Positions 55,752 through 64,000 of a stretch of DNA of 64,000 nt are shown here, in pieces; the stretch's first letter is position 1, and every line of letters starts with the position of its first letter. The notes under the pieces were generated by a model, which did not search any database, had not been told where the DNA came from, and saw only the letters and a program-made list of their open reading frames with translations. A program made the position numbers and the translations under genes. The DNA is taken from positions 532,900 to 596,899 of the forward strand of contig NZ_JACHXZ010000001.1 in NCBI RefSeq assembly GCF_014192475.1, read 5' to 3'. Origin of the DNA: Simiduia aestuariiviva. Its GTDB lineage: Bacteria; Pseudomonadota; Gammaproteobacteria; Pseudomonadales; Cellvibrionaceae.

Positions 55752-55952
55752 TGATGCTCCATTCGGTGGCTATTTAAACTGCTTTTTATAGCTGTCTCAA
55801 TCGTATGTATTTACAAAACCTTATGTGTCCATCTAATAAAGCCAAATTTTAAGCGCCGATAAAATCTATATTGGTAAATTAGTGGGTTATTTCTCATGGG
55901 ATATCAGTTTTCCATGGGTACGATAGGATCGTACAAAGGAACTAGCATAACT

Positions 55953-57473
55953 TTAATCTTGGTCGATCGGTTTATTATCTGGCTCTGAAGTTATAATCTT
56001 TAGCATGCTGACTACTTTTTCTCGGTCAAAAGCATGACCCACTTCGGGAAGTACTTCAATATTTGCATTGGCATCAAGATATGTCAGCTCCTCTTTTAGC
56101 AGGCGAACAGGATTTTCAAGAAATATTTGGTCTTTTTCTCCCCCATACACGTTTAGCTTTCCGTTGAGCTTATCTTTAAGATTTTCCCAGTGTTTATTTA
56201 GGTAGAGCCTTATATCATAGGACTTCCAATGTTCAATTACAGTTCTGTCAATTTTACCCGTTTCACGATCGAAAAATGGTACTGGCAAGCCATCTTTGCC
56301 GCGCGGACTAAATACATATTCAAAAGATCGAATTTGCCCACCTTCTCCTATGGCTTGTTCCATTTGTATGAAATCTCTTGACTTGATTAACGGTTTGCCG
56401 CTTAGGGAACGTACAAGCACTCGATCGTAACCCAAATTATCAGTGTAAAAGTTTTGGTCTTTTGCATAGAGGTTAATGCGATGAAAATCTCTGAAATCTA
56501 TTGAGTCAGGTGCAAAACTCCATGTTGACGCAAACTCATCTGGATATTTCACTTGAAGCCATAAGCTTGACCAGCCACCAGATGAGATGCCCGTTAAGTA
56601 GCGTTTTGAAGCGCCCGCGCCTCTGAACCGGCCGTCTATCTTAGGGACGATCTCTTCCACCAACATGGTGCCCCACGGGCCTGTATTGGCTGAGTCAGCA
56701 AAGACGCTATGTCCGCCGTAGTTCATGGCGTTTACTGACACTGTAATAAATTTGTCGAAGTACTCCTGATGCCGTTTGATAATACGTAATACTTCTAGTT
56801 CGCTCCCGCCCATCCCGGAAATATAGTAGAGCACAGGCCACTTCTTATTCGTGCTGTGTTGCCAATCCTTTGGAAGATGAACGGCGACGTCGACTGAATA
56901 GGGTTGTTTGTGGAATTTGCTTAAAAGCGAGCTGTGATGACTGAATAATTTAAGCTGAGAACTTTCGGCAGGTTTTTCAGGGTATAAAGGTGAATGTTGG
57001 TCAATCGATTTATTGACTAGAACGAATAAGTTGAGATTTTCATGGCTATCGGAATCGAGCAGAATAGGGTCACTGTACAAATTACCGATACTTGTAAATG
57101 GGTCAGCGTCCCGCCTGTTGACTCTTGCAAGAACCTGAAGTTCATAGGCCGTAGGCAATTTAGTTGCTGCCTTATTATAACGAATATCATTGCGATCGAT
57201 AATAAGTTCGGACTGGCCATCCCATTGGTAAACGTCTTTTGAAATTATTTCTATGGGTTTAAACCAGTAGTTTGTTTTCAGCGGCATGGTGTCTTTCGTT
57301 TGTGGCGATATGACGACATAGATTTTTCCTGAGAATGGGGTTTCAAGTAAGCCGTCTTCGATTTTTATTGAAACGCCGGAACTTGCCTCTAGCGCAGTGC
57401 AGGCGAGTAGAATTGCTATCACTATTTGCGTTTTTATCCTGCGAAGATCTGAAGTTAAGGGTGTTAGCGTCAT
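55953..57473 (-). CDS. Exported alpha/beta-hydrolase, putative esterase
   Basis: 506 residues. Hydrophobic signal (IVIAILLACTALEASS). The first ~190 residues form an unassigned beta-rich domain. The esterase-D-like hydrolase domain follows with VLYYISGMGG (oxyanion region), nucleophile elbow GISSGG (S297), an acid in NVYGGEKDQIF and the histidine in EVGHAFD. It may deacylate polysaccharide or another secreted substrate. AT-rich; 201 bp upstream of the TIM-barrel gene on the same strand. Confidence 0.83.
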   Translation of the reverse strand: MTLTPLTSDLRRIKTQIVIAILLACTALEASSGVSIKIEDGLLETPFSGKIYVVISPQTKDTMPLKTNYWFKPIEIISKDVYQWDGQSELIIDRNDIRYNKAATKLPTAYELQVLARVNRRDADPFTSIGNLYSDPILLDSDSHENLNLFVLVNKSIDQHSPLYPEKPAESSQLKLFSHHSSLLSKFHKQPYSVDVAVHLPKDWQHSTNKKWPVLYYISGMGGSELEVLRIIKRHQEYFDKFITVSVNAMNYGGHSVFADSANTGPWGTMLVEEIVPKIDGRFRGAGASKRYLTGISSGGWSSLWLQVKYPDEFASTWSFAPDSIDFRDFHRINLYAKDQNFYTDNLGYDRVLVRSLSGKPLIKSRDFIQMEQAIGEGGQIRSFEYVFSPRGKDGLPVPFFDRETGKIDRTVIEHWKSYDIRLYLNKHWENLKDKLNGKLNVYGGEKDQIFLENPVRLLKEELTYLDANANIEVLPEVGHAFDREKVVSMLKIITSEPDNKPIDQD

Positions 57474-58396
57474 GTCAAAATCATCCTTTGGTTGCTGCTT
57501 TATCTAGAAAACGCACTCTGCTTCAACAAAGAACAGTATCTACCTGGGTTGTTGTTAATTAAACAGCTTTACGACCCTATTAACATGCAAAAGTAGGTTC
57601 TACTGGTTACTGTTTACCAATTATTAACAGCCAGTACGTTTAATGATTGTTTATGAGCAATAAATCATTATTTTCTAGGTTGTCATGTATTCCAGAATGT
57701 GGAAGTTTATGCGCGTAAATTTACATTGGCTAAATTGTCGATTGTTATCAAGGTGTATCTTTTCATTAGATAAATTGAGCATCTGTTGGTTGAATAAGTC
57801 AGCGTATTGCTTGCAATGACGAGCAGTTTTCCCTGTAGAGCGATAATGGCTGGTTTCTGCGTGGGCAAAGCTTAGGGTCGAAGCTGCTAACATTATCAAT
57901 ACAATTCATTTAAATATGATGATGTCCATTGTTATTAAATTGTTTTTCCGCTGAACGCGTTCAAACCTAAAATGGTTATGTTTCCGTTAAGTGTACTACT
58001 ACTCTTAGTGCTTATGCTCTTGTGATGATTATTTAGAATTCGATGGCAGTCGATATCGCTATCGAGGTGGCAGTATTGTCAATGCACGTTTAAGGCCGCT
58101 ATTCTGGCTAATAGTATGTTTTAAATGGGTTTTTATGGTCGCGCTATTTTGCTAATTACTGTGTTGATTTTTTGAATTGTCGAGTTGAATCATTTCTTCA
58201 TATTGAGCGTGTGCAACTATTTCAAATTGATATTAGATTCAGCATTAGTTTTCGCGACTTATAGTTCAAGGTTAGTCAGGCACAGAATGACTAAATGGGG
58301 TGGCAGGCTATAACCGATAATCTCGGGGGCTATATTTTAATGATATAGCTTATCAATATATTTTTAACCGAAGGGTGGCCTAGAAGGATAGCCTAA
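57474..58396. other. Long AT-rich intergenic region
   Basis: 923 bp between divergent genes, with many stop codons in all frames. The only candidate gene is the short secreted-protein-like frame at 57675-57899. No repeat, RNA gene or clear operator is visible. Confidence 0.6.
57675..57899 (-). CDS. Possible small secreted protein or remnant
   Basis: 74 residues from a TTG, or 72 from the ATG at 57893. It starts MLAASTLSFAHAETS, a signal-peptide tail without the usual basic N-terminus, and continues HYRSTGKTARHCKQYADLFN. An ATG two codons upstream of the frame is out of phase, so the gene may have lost its true 5' end by a frameshift. No family recognised. Confidence 0.35.
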   Translation of the reverse strand: MIMLAASTLSFAHAETSHYRSTGKTARHCKQYADLFNQQMLNLSNEKIHLDNNRQFSQCKFTRINFHILEYMTT

Positions 58397-59341
58397 ATGA
58401 TTTATCTGAAATATATGATCGTAATGGTTGTGTTTTATGCCGGTGCTGGCGTTGCTATTTCATCCGAGCAATCGACCTATTACAAAGGTCCCGTTATTGA
58501 CGCCCACCTTCATGCCTATAGCCAAGGCAATCCCATTTTGGGTGCTACTCATGCCGATCCCTCAACGGGCCGGGTGTTTGTAGGTGCAAAGGATGAGCGT
58601 GAGCTTAAAGAAGAGACCTTTAAGCGGTTAAAAAAATACAATATTGTCAAGGCGATGATGTCAACAAACGAACAGTGGAAAGTCGATAATCCTAAGTTGT
58701 TTATTCATGGTTATGGTGGCAGCTATACCGTTGAAGAGATGAGAGAAAAGCATAAGCTTGGGTTGCTGGAAGTTATAGGTGAAATGGCGCCTAATTATCA
58801 CGGTTTAATGCCAAATGACGATCAAATTCTTCCATATTTTGATTTGGCTGAGGAACTCGATGTCCCTATTGCCTTTCATATGTATCCTGGTGGGCCTCAA
58901 GGTGGTGCCTATAGTATGTTTCCCAAGACTCGAGCGAGTCACGTAAAACCCCTTGCGTTGGAGGAAATTCTATTGAAACGGCCAACCATGCGAATCTACA
59001 TAATGCATGGTGGTTGGCCCTATTTAGAAGATATAAAAGCTTTGATGTACGCACATCCTCAGGTTTATGTGGATATCGGTGTGCTGTCATTCACCTTACC
59101 GCGTTCAGAAGTGCATAATTTTCTGAAATCACTAGTGGTTGCCGGTTTCGGTAAGAGGATTATGTTCGGTTCAGATCAAATGGTTTGGCCAGAAATCATA
59201 GATATGGCAATAGAAGATGTACAAACTGCCAGTTTTCTATCGCCAGAACAAAAAGCCGATATATTCTATTTTAACGCAGCACGTTTTTTCAGATTGGGCG
59301 AGGCAGAAATAGCCAGGCATCACGCTGTTGTTAATAATTAA
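58397..59341 (+). CDS. Exported amidohydrolase-family (Amidohydro_2) metal hydrolase
   Basis: 314 residues with a signal peptide (MIVMVVFYAGAGVAISS). Metal-binding DAHLHAYSQG, second-site HMYPGG, IYIMHGGWPYLEDIKALMY and the terminal metal aspartate in FGSDQMVWPE give the COG2159-type TIM-barrel hydrolase/decarboxylase. The substrate is unknown. It overlaps no gene; the following SnoaL-like gene starts 16 bp after its stop and is probably co-transcribed. AT-rich. Confidence 0.87.
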   Translation: MIYLKYMIVMVVFYAGAGVAISSEQSTYYKGPVIDAHLHAYSQGNPILGATHADPSTGRVFVGAKDERELKEETFKRLKKYNIVKAMMSTNEQWKVDNPKLFIHGYGGSYTVEEMREKHKLGLLEVIGEMAPNYHGLMPNDDQILPYFDLAEELDVPIAFHMYPGGPQGGAYSMFPKTRASHVKPLALEEILLKRPTMRIYIMHGGWPYLEDIKALMYAHPQVYVDIGVLSFTLPRSEVHNFLKSLVVAGFGKRIMFGSDQMVWPEIIDMAIEDVQTASFLSPEQKADIFYFNAARFFRLGEAEIARHHAVVNN

Positions 59342-59357
59342 ATTTAATGGAGAGGGT

Positions 59358-59831
59358 ATGTATTGCTTAAGGTTTATATTCGTCTTTACGTGGATGCTGC
59401 TATCAATTGATAGCGTCCACGCTAGTGCTGAAAGTACGTACCTTGAAGATCCGGAAGGGTGTGCCGGAGTTATACAAAGCATCGAGGATTGGAACGTCGC
59501 ATTCAAATCTGGCGATCTTGAGGTGCTGGGAAGTTTATATGACGGTGGCGCACAGCTTTTTCCTCCTAATCAAAATGTCGTTGATGGTAGGTTAGCTATC
59601 ATGGAATTTCTAGCCGGCGCAGTGTCTGCAGGTGTCTATGTCCAGCAGAATACTACCGAGATTAGGTGTATGAATGAATTTTCTTACGAAATCGGTGTGG
59701 CTAAATCATTTGTGAAAGATGGCGAGACAAGCGCTACTGTTAGGCAAGTGGATTCAAGTAGATATCTCGTAATCTGGAGGAAAATTGATGGTAGTTGGCT
59801 GATCTATCGCGATATTTGGAACGTGATTTAA
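59358..59831 (+). CDS. Exported SnoaL/DUF4440-like protein
   Basis: 157 residues from the ATG at 59358, with GGAGAGG directly upstream; an earlier in-frame start at 59328 would overlap the amidohydrolase gene. Signal peptide (LRFIFVFTWMLLSIDSVHA). The NTF2-like fold is visible in SIEDWNVAFKSGDLEVLGSLYD, VVDGRLAIMEFLAG and SRYLVIWRKIDGSWLIYRDIW. Such proteins are often small isomerases, lyases or binding proteins; function here is unknown. Probable operon with the amidohydrolase. Confidence 0.85.
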   Translation: MYCLRFIFVFTWMLLSIDSVHASAESTYLEDPEGCAGVIQSIEDWNVAFKSGDLEVLGSLYDGGAQLFPPNQNVVDGRLAIMEFLAGAVSAGVYVQQNTTEIRCMNEFSYEIGVAKSFVKDGETSATVRQVDSSRYLVIWRKIDGSWLIYRDIWNVI

Positions 59832-60018
59832 GTTGATGCAGTAGAATGTAGGTCTCCCATTGGCGGTGCACTCTTCTTGATTGGCGATTAAGTATCTTAT
59901 CTACTTTTTTACTATTGAAAGTGCAGCGCATACTCCTCGATCTGATGCTGATGGCGCATCAGATCGGAATATGCGTAATAAATTTCTAGTAATTTATTAC
60001 GCTAGACGCACCTTGATA

Positions 60019-61254
60019 TTATTGGTGCGCCCTGCCCAGTGGTTGCGCAGCCGCCACTGTAGACTTGCGTGACATGTGTCCGGGATTTGCCATCTGTTGC
60101 GGCTCTTGAGCAATGAGTGTATCGCCTGCTTGCTGCTGTGCTAACTGTTTTCGTTTGTGCGCGGCGCGTTGTTTTCGTCGTTTGCACCACAGGGTGATGC
60201 CCGTTAGCGCCAGTATCAGCGGCGATGCTCCCAGTAGCGCCCATATTACTTTGGAAAAAATCCCGGCAAAATCGCCAAAGTGCAGTCGTCGGTAGCTGTC
60301 AACGATGTGTGCGCCGAGGCTTGCGGTGCGAATATCGTAGCTAGCGATGTATTCGCCTGTCTGTGCAGAAAATGTGACGGTGCTGGCGTATTCGCTGGTG
60401 AGTATGTTGCCCGTCGGCACGTCCCCCCAGAATGTGATATTAGCGCCGGGCTCCCAGGGCAGAGAGAGGTAGGTGGTTGTAAATCCTTCGATGTGACTTT
60501 CCGCACGCGTGCGCAGCGCATCCAAGGAAATACGGTTGCTGTACAAGCGCGATTGCATGGTGTGGTGTTCAAACCCGTCGGCGTGTTCTTCGTATTCATG
60601 TAACAGGCTTGCAATATTCCACCAGGCACCGGTGAAGGCGAGAATTAATAGCAAGGGTGCGCTAACGATGCCCACCATTTTGTGTAAGTCGGAAAAGTAA
60701 ACCACGAGGCGGCTGTTCCACCGAAGGGTGAAGAAGTTGCGCCAAAACTTGCGGTGCAGGTAGATGCCTGTGCTGCCCAGGAGTAGCAGGGCAATGGCAA
60801 ATACGCTGGCTACCGCCATACCCGCATCTTCCAGTAGCAAGGTGTAGTGCAATTCCAGCAGCCAATCGGTGAAGTAATGATCATGGGGTTTCGGGGGCGT
60901 CAGCAGTTGCCCGGTGTAGGGATTGAGGTGTAGATAGGACCATTCGCTGGTGCCTTTTTCGATCACATAGGTGACATCCGCACGTCCCGCATCTTGATAG
61001 AGCACCCAGCCAACGGCCTCGTAATTGGGGTGCGCGCGGTTGATGCTCGCGAGCAGCGAATCCAAGGGAAGGCGCGCGCCGCCCACCGGCACGCGAACCT
61101 TGTCTTGCATTAACACACTGTCTATTTCGTGTTTGAAAACGAGAATGCTGCCGGTCACGCAGATGACCAGTAACGGGATAAATGTGAACAGCGCCGCCCA
61201 GCTATGAATTTTGAACAGAGATTTGTTCAGTTTTTTGCCCAACCTTTGTGTCAC
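60019..61254 (-). CDS. PepSY-domain transmembrane protein (iron-siderophore reduction type)
   Basis: 411 residues. Four membrane spans: the first in LFKIHSWAALFTFIPLLVIC, then VASVFAIALLLLGSTGIYL, IVSAPLLLILAFTGAWWNIA and IWALLGASPLILALTGITLW. PepSY-associated segments lie between them (YLHLNPYTGQLL, YIASYDIRTASL). Conserved histidines near the spans may hold haem. Members beside siderophore receptors act in periplasmic release or reduction of iron. It lies 91 bp downstream of the siderophore receptor gene. Confidence 0.88.
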   Translation of the reverse strand: MTQRLGKKLNKSLFKIHSWAALFTFIPLLVICVTGSILVFKHEIDSVLMQDKVRVPVGGARLPLDSLLASINRAHPNYEAVGWVLYQDAGRADVTYVIEKGTSEWSYLHLNPYTGQLLTPPKPHDHYFTDWLLELHYTLLLEDAGMAVASVFAIALLLLGSTGIYLHRKFWRNFFTLRWNSRLVVYFSDLHKMVGIVSAPLLLILAFTGAWWNIASLLHEYEEHADGFEHHTMQSRLYSNRISLDALRTRAESHIEGFTTTYLSLPWEPGANITFWGDVPTGNILTSEYASTVTFSAQTGEYIASYDIRTASLGAHIVDSYRRLHFGDFAGIFSKVIWALLGASPLILALTGITLWCKRRKQRAAHKRKQLAQQQAGDTLIAQEPQQMANPGHMSRKSTVAAAQPLGRAHQ

Positions 61255-61345
61255 CTGCTACCTCAATTTTTCATTGTCTATTGGTGGTGCTAGTTAAACG
61301 GTTAAAGGGAGCGGGGCTCCCTTGTGTGTGGCGTTTAATTTGGAG

Positions 61346-63472
61346 TTAGAGCTGCCAGCGAGCGCTCAGCGCGACAGTGCGAGGCGCGGCATACCAGGCC
61401 TGCTCGTATTTCACGGAGTTGAAATATTTTTCATTGGTGAGATTGTCTAGGTTCAGTGCCAGAGTGAGGTCTTCTATCACCTGATAGGCGCCATAGAGTC
61501 CGAGCACCGCGTAGCTGCCTTGTTTAATGCGGCCGTAGCCCGAGTCAAAATAAATGTCGTCCTGCCAGCGAAGTGACGCACCGGCCGTTAAACTGTCCAG
61601 TTGGGTGGGTTGCCAGCTCAGCAGCATTTTTGCGGTATTGCGAGGAATAAAGCTGCGCGCGTCTTCACCTTGCTGGTCTTTCAGGCTTAAGTGGGTCGCA
61701 CCGGCCTGCAGGGTTAAGGTGTCGGTAAGTGCGCCGGTATACTCAATCTCTATGCCTTCAGATTCCACATCCACACCGCGATAGATCGCGTAGTTGAAGT
61801 CGTCGCTATAGTCGGTGTCGTCGACGCCGTCACCGTCACCATAGGCTTTGAATTCTTGAAGATTGGATTGCTCGGTGCGAAACACTGCCAACGACAGCAA
61901 GCTGGTAGCAAATGATTTTTTCACGCCGATTTCGTAACTCCGGCCCTCGGCGGAGCCCAGCGATTGAAGGTCTTCACCTAGCACGTACTGCGGTTGGTAG
62001 ATGTCACTGAAGCTGGCGTAGGCATTAACACCGTCTAATAATTCCCACGTAACGCCCACGTAGGGGCTGGAACCGTCTTCATTGCTGTCGGTGGCAACGC
62101 CATAGCTGTCGCCTTCGTTGGTGTAGTCCACCGCATTAACGCCAAGGATCAAGTTGAAACTGTGGGTGAGTGCGAGTCGAACCGAGCCATACACGCGGTT
62201 GAGGTCGATGTCTTGATGTGCCGCCAAGGCGGGCGCGGCAAAAGTAGGGCGGGCCACTTCGTCGCCGGTCCAACCGGGGAACGCGGGCATGGCCTGGAAG
62301 CCGGTGAGCGCAGCATGGGAGAAAGATTTTGCATCGCTGCGGGCGGCAGTGGCGCCCATATTGATGGCGTGTTCCTGGCCCCAAGCGTCAAAACTGCCTT
62401 GTAGGTTGGCATCCAGTACGCGGCTTGTGCGCTGGTCGTCGTACTTACCGGGGTAGCTCAATAAGCCTAGGCCGGTTTCCGAATTCAGCCCGGTATTGGC
62501 GTAGATGTAAAAGAGCTCGGAGTTTTCGCTGTAGTCGGTGTGTGTGCCCGTGGCGGTCAGGCGCCAAGCATCGTTGATTTGCCAACCCAATTCTAAAAAG
62601 CTTTCCTCTCTGAGGGTGTTCCAATGCGTCCAGTCCATGGTGGTGCTGGTGTCGATGGCGTAGTCCGCTTGGCGTCCGTCATTGTAAATAACCGGCAGCG
62701 CCCCCCAGAGCACGCCGTCACTCTTGTTATCTTGGTGGGCGTAGCCGGCCGTGACTGTGAGGTTGGATGTGAGTTGCCCATCCACAATGATCGAGCCCAC
62801 AAGGCGGTCGTTGCGGTAGTGATCCAGCCAGCTGTCAGCTTCGCTGTACACGCCGACCACCCGGGTGGCCCAGCTACCGGAGTCCGTTAGCGGCTTCGAC
62901 ACATCCAGTTCCGCGCGGTGCTGGCCATAATTTCCGACCGATACATTGGCGCTGCCAGCCAAAGTGTTGGTGGGTCGCTTGCGCACGTAATTTACGGTGC
63001 CAGAGGGATTGCCAAGGCCGGTGATTAGCCCATTTGAGCCCTTGATGACTTCCACCTTGTCATACAAAAAGGTGTCCAGATCGCCCACTATCAAAGTGCC
63101 AAACGGCAGGCCAATGCCATCGGTGTGCATGCTGGTTATGTCGAAGCCGCGGGCGTTGTAGTAGGTGCGATCCGTCTCGGCCGCATCCACATTAACCCCG
63201 GGCGTCATGTGGAGCAGGGTATTCACATCATTAAGGCCAAAGGCCTCAATGGTCTCGGCGCCGATGATCGACAGCGATTGCGGCGTATCAAAGGCATCCA
63301 TGTCCAACCCAGTGGCGCCGCGGCTCTTGCGATCGGCACGAATGGCAGTGATGGTAATTTCTTCGCTAAAGCCGGCGCTGGCGCCGGCTGAGGTTTCGGC
63401 CGACGCCGGTGTGGTGATGCCTGCCAACAGGGCATTCGCGGCGATAACCGCTAGGGTAAGGGCGTTCTTCAT
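61346..63472 (-). CDS. TonB-dependent siderophore receptor
   Basis: 708 residues with a signal peptide (LTLAVIAANALLAGITTPASA). Plug domain: TPQSLSIIGAETIEAFGLND, LHMTPGVNVDAAETDRTYYNARGF, VEVIKGSNGLITGLGNPSGTVNYVRKRPT, all typical of the ferric-siderophore (FhuE/FoxA/FpvA-type) subfamily. The beta-barrel ends RTVALSARWQL. The siderophore cannot be named; a hydroxamate type is a guess. A Fur-box-like site lies 57-75 bp upstream, so iron repression is expected. Confidence 0.93.
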   Translation of the reverse strand: MKNALTLAVIAANALLAGITTPASAETSAGASAGFSEEITITAIRADRKSRGATGLDMDAFDTPQSLSIIGAETIEAFGLNDVNTLLHMTPGVNVDAAETDRTYYNARGFDITSMHTDGIGLPFGTLIVGDLDTFLYDKVEVIKGSNGLITGLGNPSGTVNYVRKRPTNTLAGSANVSVGNYGQHRAELDVSKPLTDSGSWATRVVGVYSEADSWLDHYRNDRLVGSIIVDGQLTSNLTVTAGYAHQDNKSDGVLWGALPVIYNDGRQADYAIDTSTTMDWTHWNTLREESFLELGWQINDAWRLTATGTHTDYSENSELFYIYANTGLNSETGLGLLSYPGKYDDQRTSRVLDANLQGSFDAWGQEHAINMGATAARSDAKSFSHAALTGFQAMPAFPGWTGDEVARPTFAAPALAAHQDIDLNRVYGSVRLALTHSFNLILGVNAVDYTNEGDSYGVATDSNEDGSSPYVGVTWELLDGVNAYASFSDIYQPQYVLGEDLQSLGSAEGRSYEIGVKKSFATSLLSLAVFRTEQSNLQEFKAYGDGDGVDDTDYSDDFNYAIYRGVDVESEGIEIEYTGALTDTLTLQAGATHLSLKDQQGEDARSFIPRNTAKMLLSWQPTQLDSLTAGASLRWQDDIYFDSGYGRIKQGSYAVLGLYGAYQVIEDLTLALNLDNLTNEKYFNSVKYEQAWYAAPRTVALSARWQL

Positions 63473-63528
63473 AGGTTTCCCCCAAGGAGTGGTATTGAGT
63501 CAGGGGCGGCATACTAGCATTTAATAAA

Positions 63529-63547
63529 CGTAATGAGAACGGTTATC
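63529..63547 (-). promoter_or_regulatory. Fur-box-like operator upstream of siderophore receptor
   Basis: GATAACCGTTCTCATTACG on the minus strand matches 12 of 19 positions of the Fur consensus GATAATGATAATCATTATC, with both GATAA and TCATTA blocks intact. A TAGTAT -10-like hexamer lies ~15 bp downstream. Confidence 0.65.
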
Positions 63548-63871
63548 GTTTGTGTTTGTGGTGAGGGTGGCAAGTGAGGTAAGGGTGGATGGGTTGGCAG
63601 TTGGTGTGGATTGATACGAGGTGTGTAGGGTTGGGGCTGGTGCCCAAACAGGCGTTGGGCTGGTAGGGGCTGCACACGCTGATTAGTTTGGTTTTAGCTG
63701 TGTGTATTTGCAGCGCTAACCTTTCCCAGTATGGCCGATTGCATTCAGCGTTCTAGATTTTGCTTGGGATACCCACGATTTCTTATGCGGCGAGTATCAT
63801 TTTTGCGTTACGGTGGGTGTCCCGTTATGCTGTTAATATTATCTGAGTCATTTAGCGCTTAATTGACATCC

Positions 63872-63912
63872 GCAATCCGTGCCTCGCTGCCACTAGCACG
63901 GATGTGCTTTTT
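63872..63912 (+). terminator. Strong orphan rho-independent terminator
   Basis: GCAATCCGTGC and GCACGGATGTGC pair over 11 bp with one bulged G, loop CTCGCTGCCACTA, followed by TTTTT. No plus-strand gene precedes it within 500 bp, so it may end an unrecognised small RNA. Confidence 0.7.
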
Positions 63913-64000
63913 GATGGTTCAGGAGTGCTTTCCAAATTCGTTCCAAGTGATAATATCATTACTAATAAATTTGGTATCGTAATCCTTTTTATAAAATGCT

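Larger units (their letters stand above)
63473..64000. other. Right-end region without recognised gene
   Basis: 528 bp. It holds the Fur-box-like site and an isolated terminator-like hairpin (63872-63912). No supported coding frame; a gene may begin beyond the edge. Confidence 0.55.

Overview
The window reads as chromosome of a marine, polysaccharide-degrading gammaproteobacterium, most like the Cellvibrionaceae (Saccharophagus/Simiduia-type). This rests on gene content: a beta-glucan utilisation locus with GH16, GH3 and GH1 enzymes, three TonB-dependent receptors, gammaproteobacterial small families (DUF2956, YajD, YaiI) and dense c-di-GMP and two-component signalling. The genus is inference. 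I see no tRNA, rRNA, CRISPR array, transposase or phage gene.

Layout. (1) 1-2740: a large GMC oxidoreductase that runs off the left edge. (2) 2795-16200: a signalling block with a membrane hybrid histidine kinase, DUF2956, a 1744-residue CHASE/PAS hybrid kinase coupled to a REC-GGDEF cyclase, a Ser/Thr-type protein kinase, and a FIST sensor coupled to a PAS-GGDEF-EAL enzyme. (3) 16243-33942: a beta-glucan (probably laminarin-type) locus. It holds a secreted GH16 endoglucanase, lipoprotein GH3, cytoplasmic GH1, GPH-type sugar symporter, LacI-family regulator, TonB-dependent receptor, and a cassette of two flavin halogenase-like proteins, SapC and a cupin/JmjC-like protein. Four copies of one 14-bp palindrome, TGTAAGCGCTTACA (one of them imperfect), lie at the promoters of this locus. 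At three promoters a recognisable -35/-10 pair directly abuts the palindrome, giving one coherent LacI regulon. (4) 34339-39138: assorted small genes, namely a solute-binding protein coupled to a multi-TM protein, DUF1428, a PLP dehydratase, YaiI, a SpoIIAA-like protein and a DoxX-like protein.

(5) 39135-43328, minus strand: a thiamine salvage operon. A TPP riboswitch is followed by a TonB receptor, a stand-alone YkoF-type thiamine-binding domain, a PnuC/PnuT transporter and an APH-fold (thiamine) kinase. (6) 43757-50563: the reductive pyrimidine degradation operon preT-preA-NCS1 permease-dihydropyrimidinase-ureidopropionase, with a RutR-like palindrome upstream. (7) 50682-54680: small conserved genes and a fusion of an NMT1/THI5-like binding domain to GGDEF. 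(8) 54840-59831: a visibly AT-richer segment with four enzymes that all carry export signals, a candidate acquired island. (9) 60019-63547: a siderophore receptor and a PepSY membrane protein behind a Fur-box-like site. The right end holds no recognisable gene but has a strong orphan terminator.

Most individual families are known. The points most worth following are the shared promoter-operator geometry of the glucan regulon, the diverged active site of one of the two halogenase-like proteins inside it, the stand-alone YkoF protein in the thiamine operon, the NMT1-GGDEF fusion, and the AT-rich set of exported enzymes.
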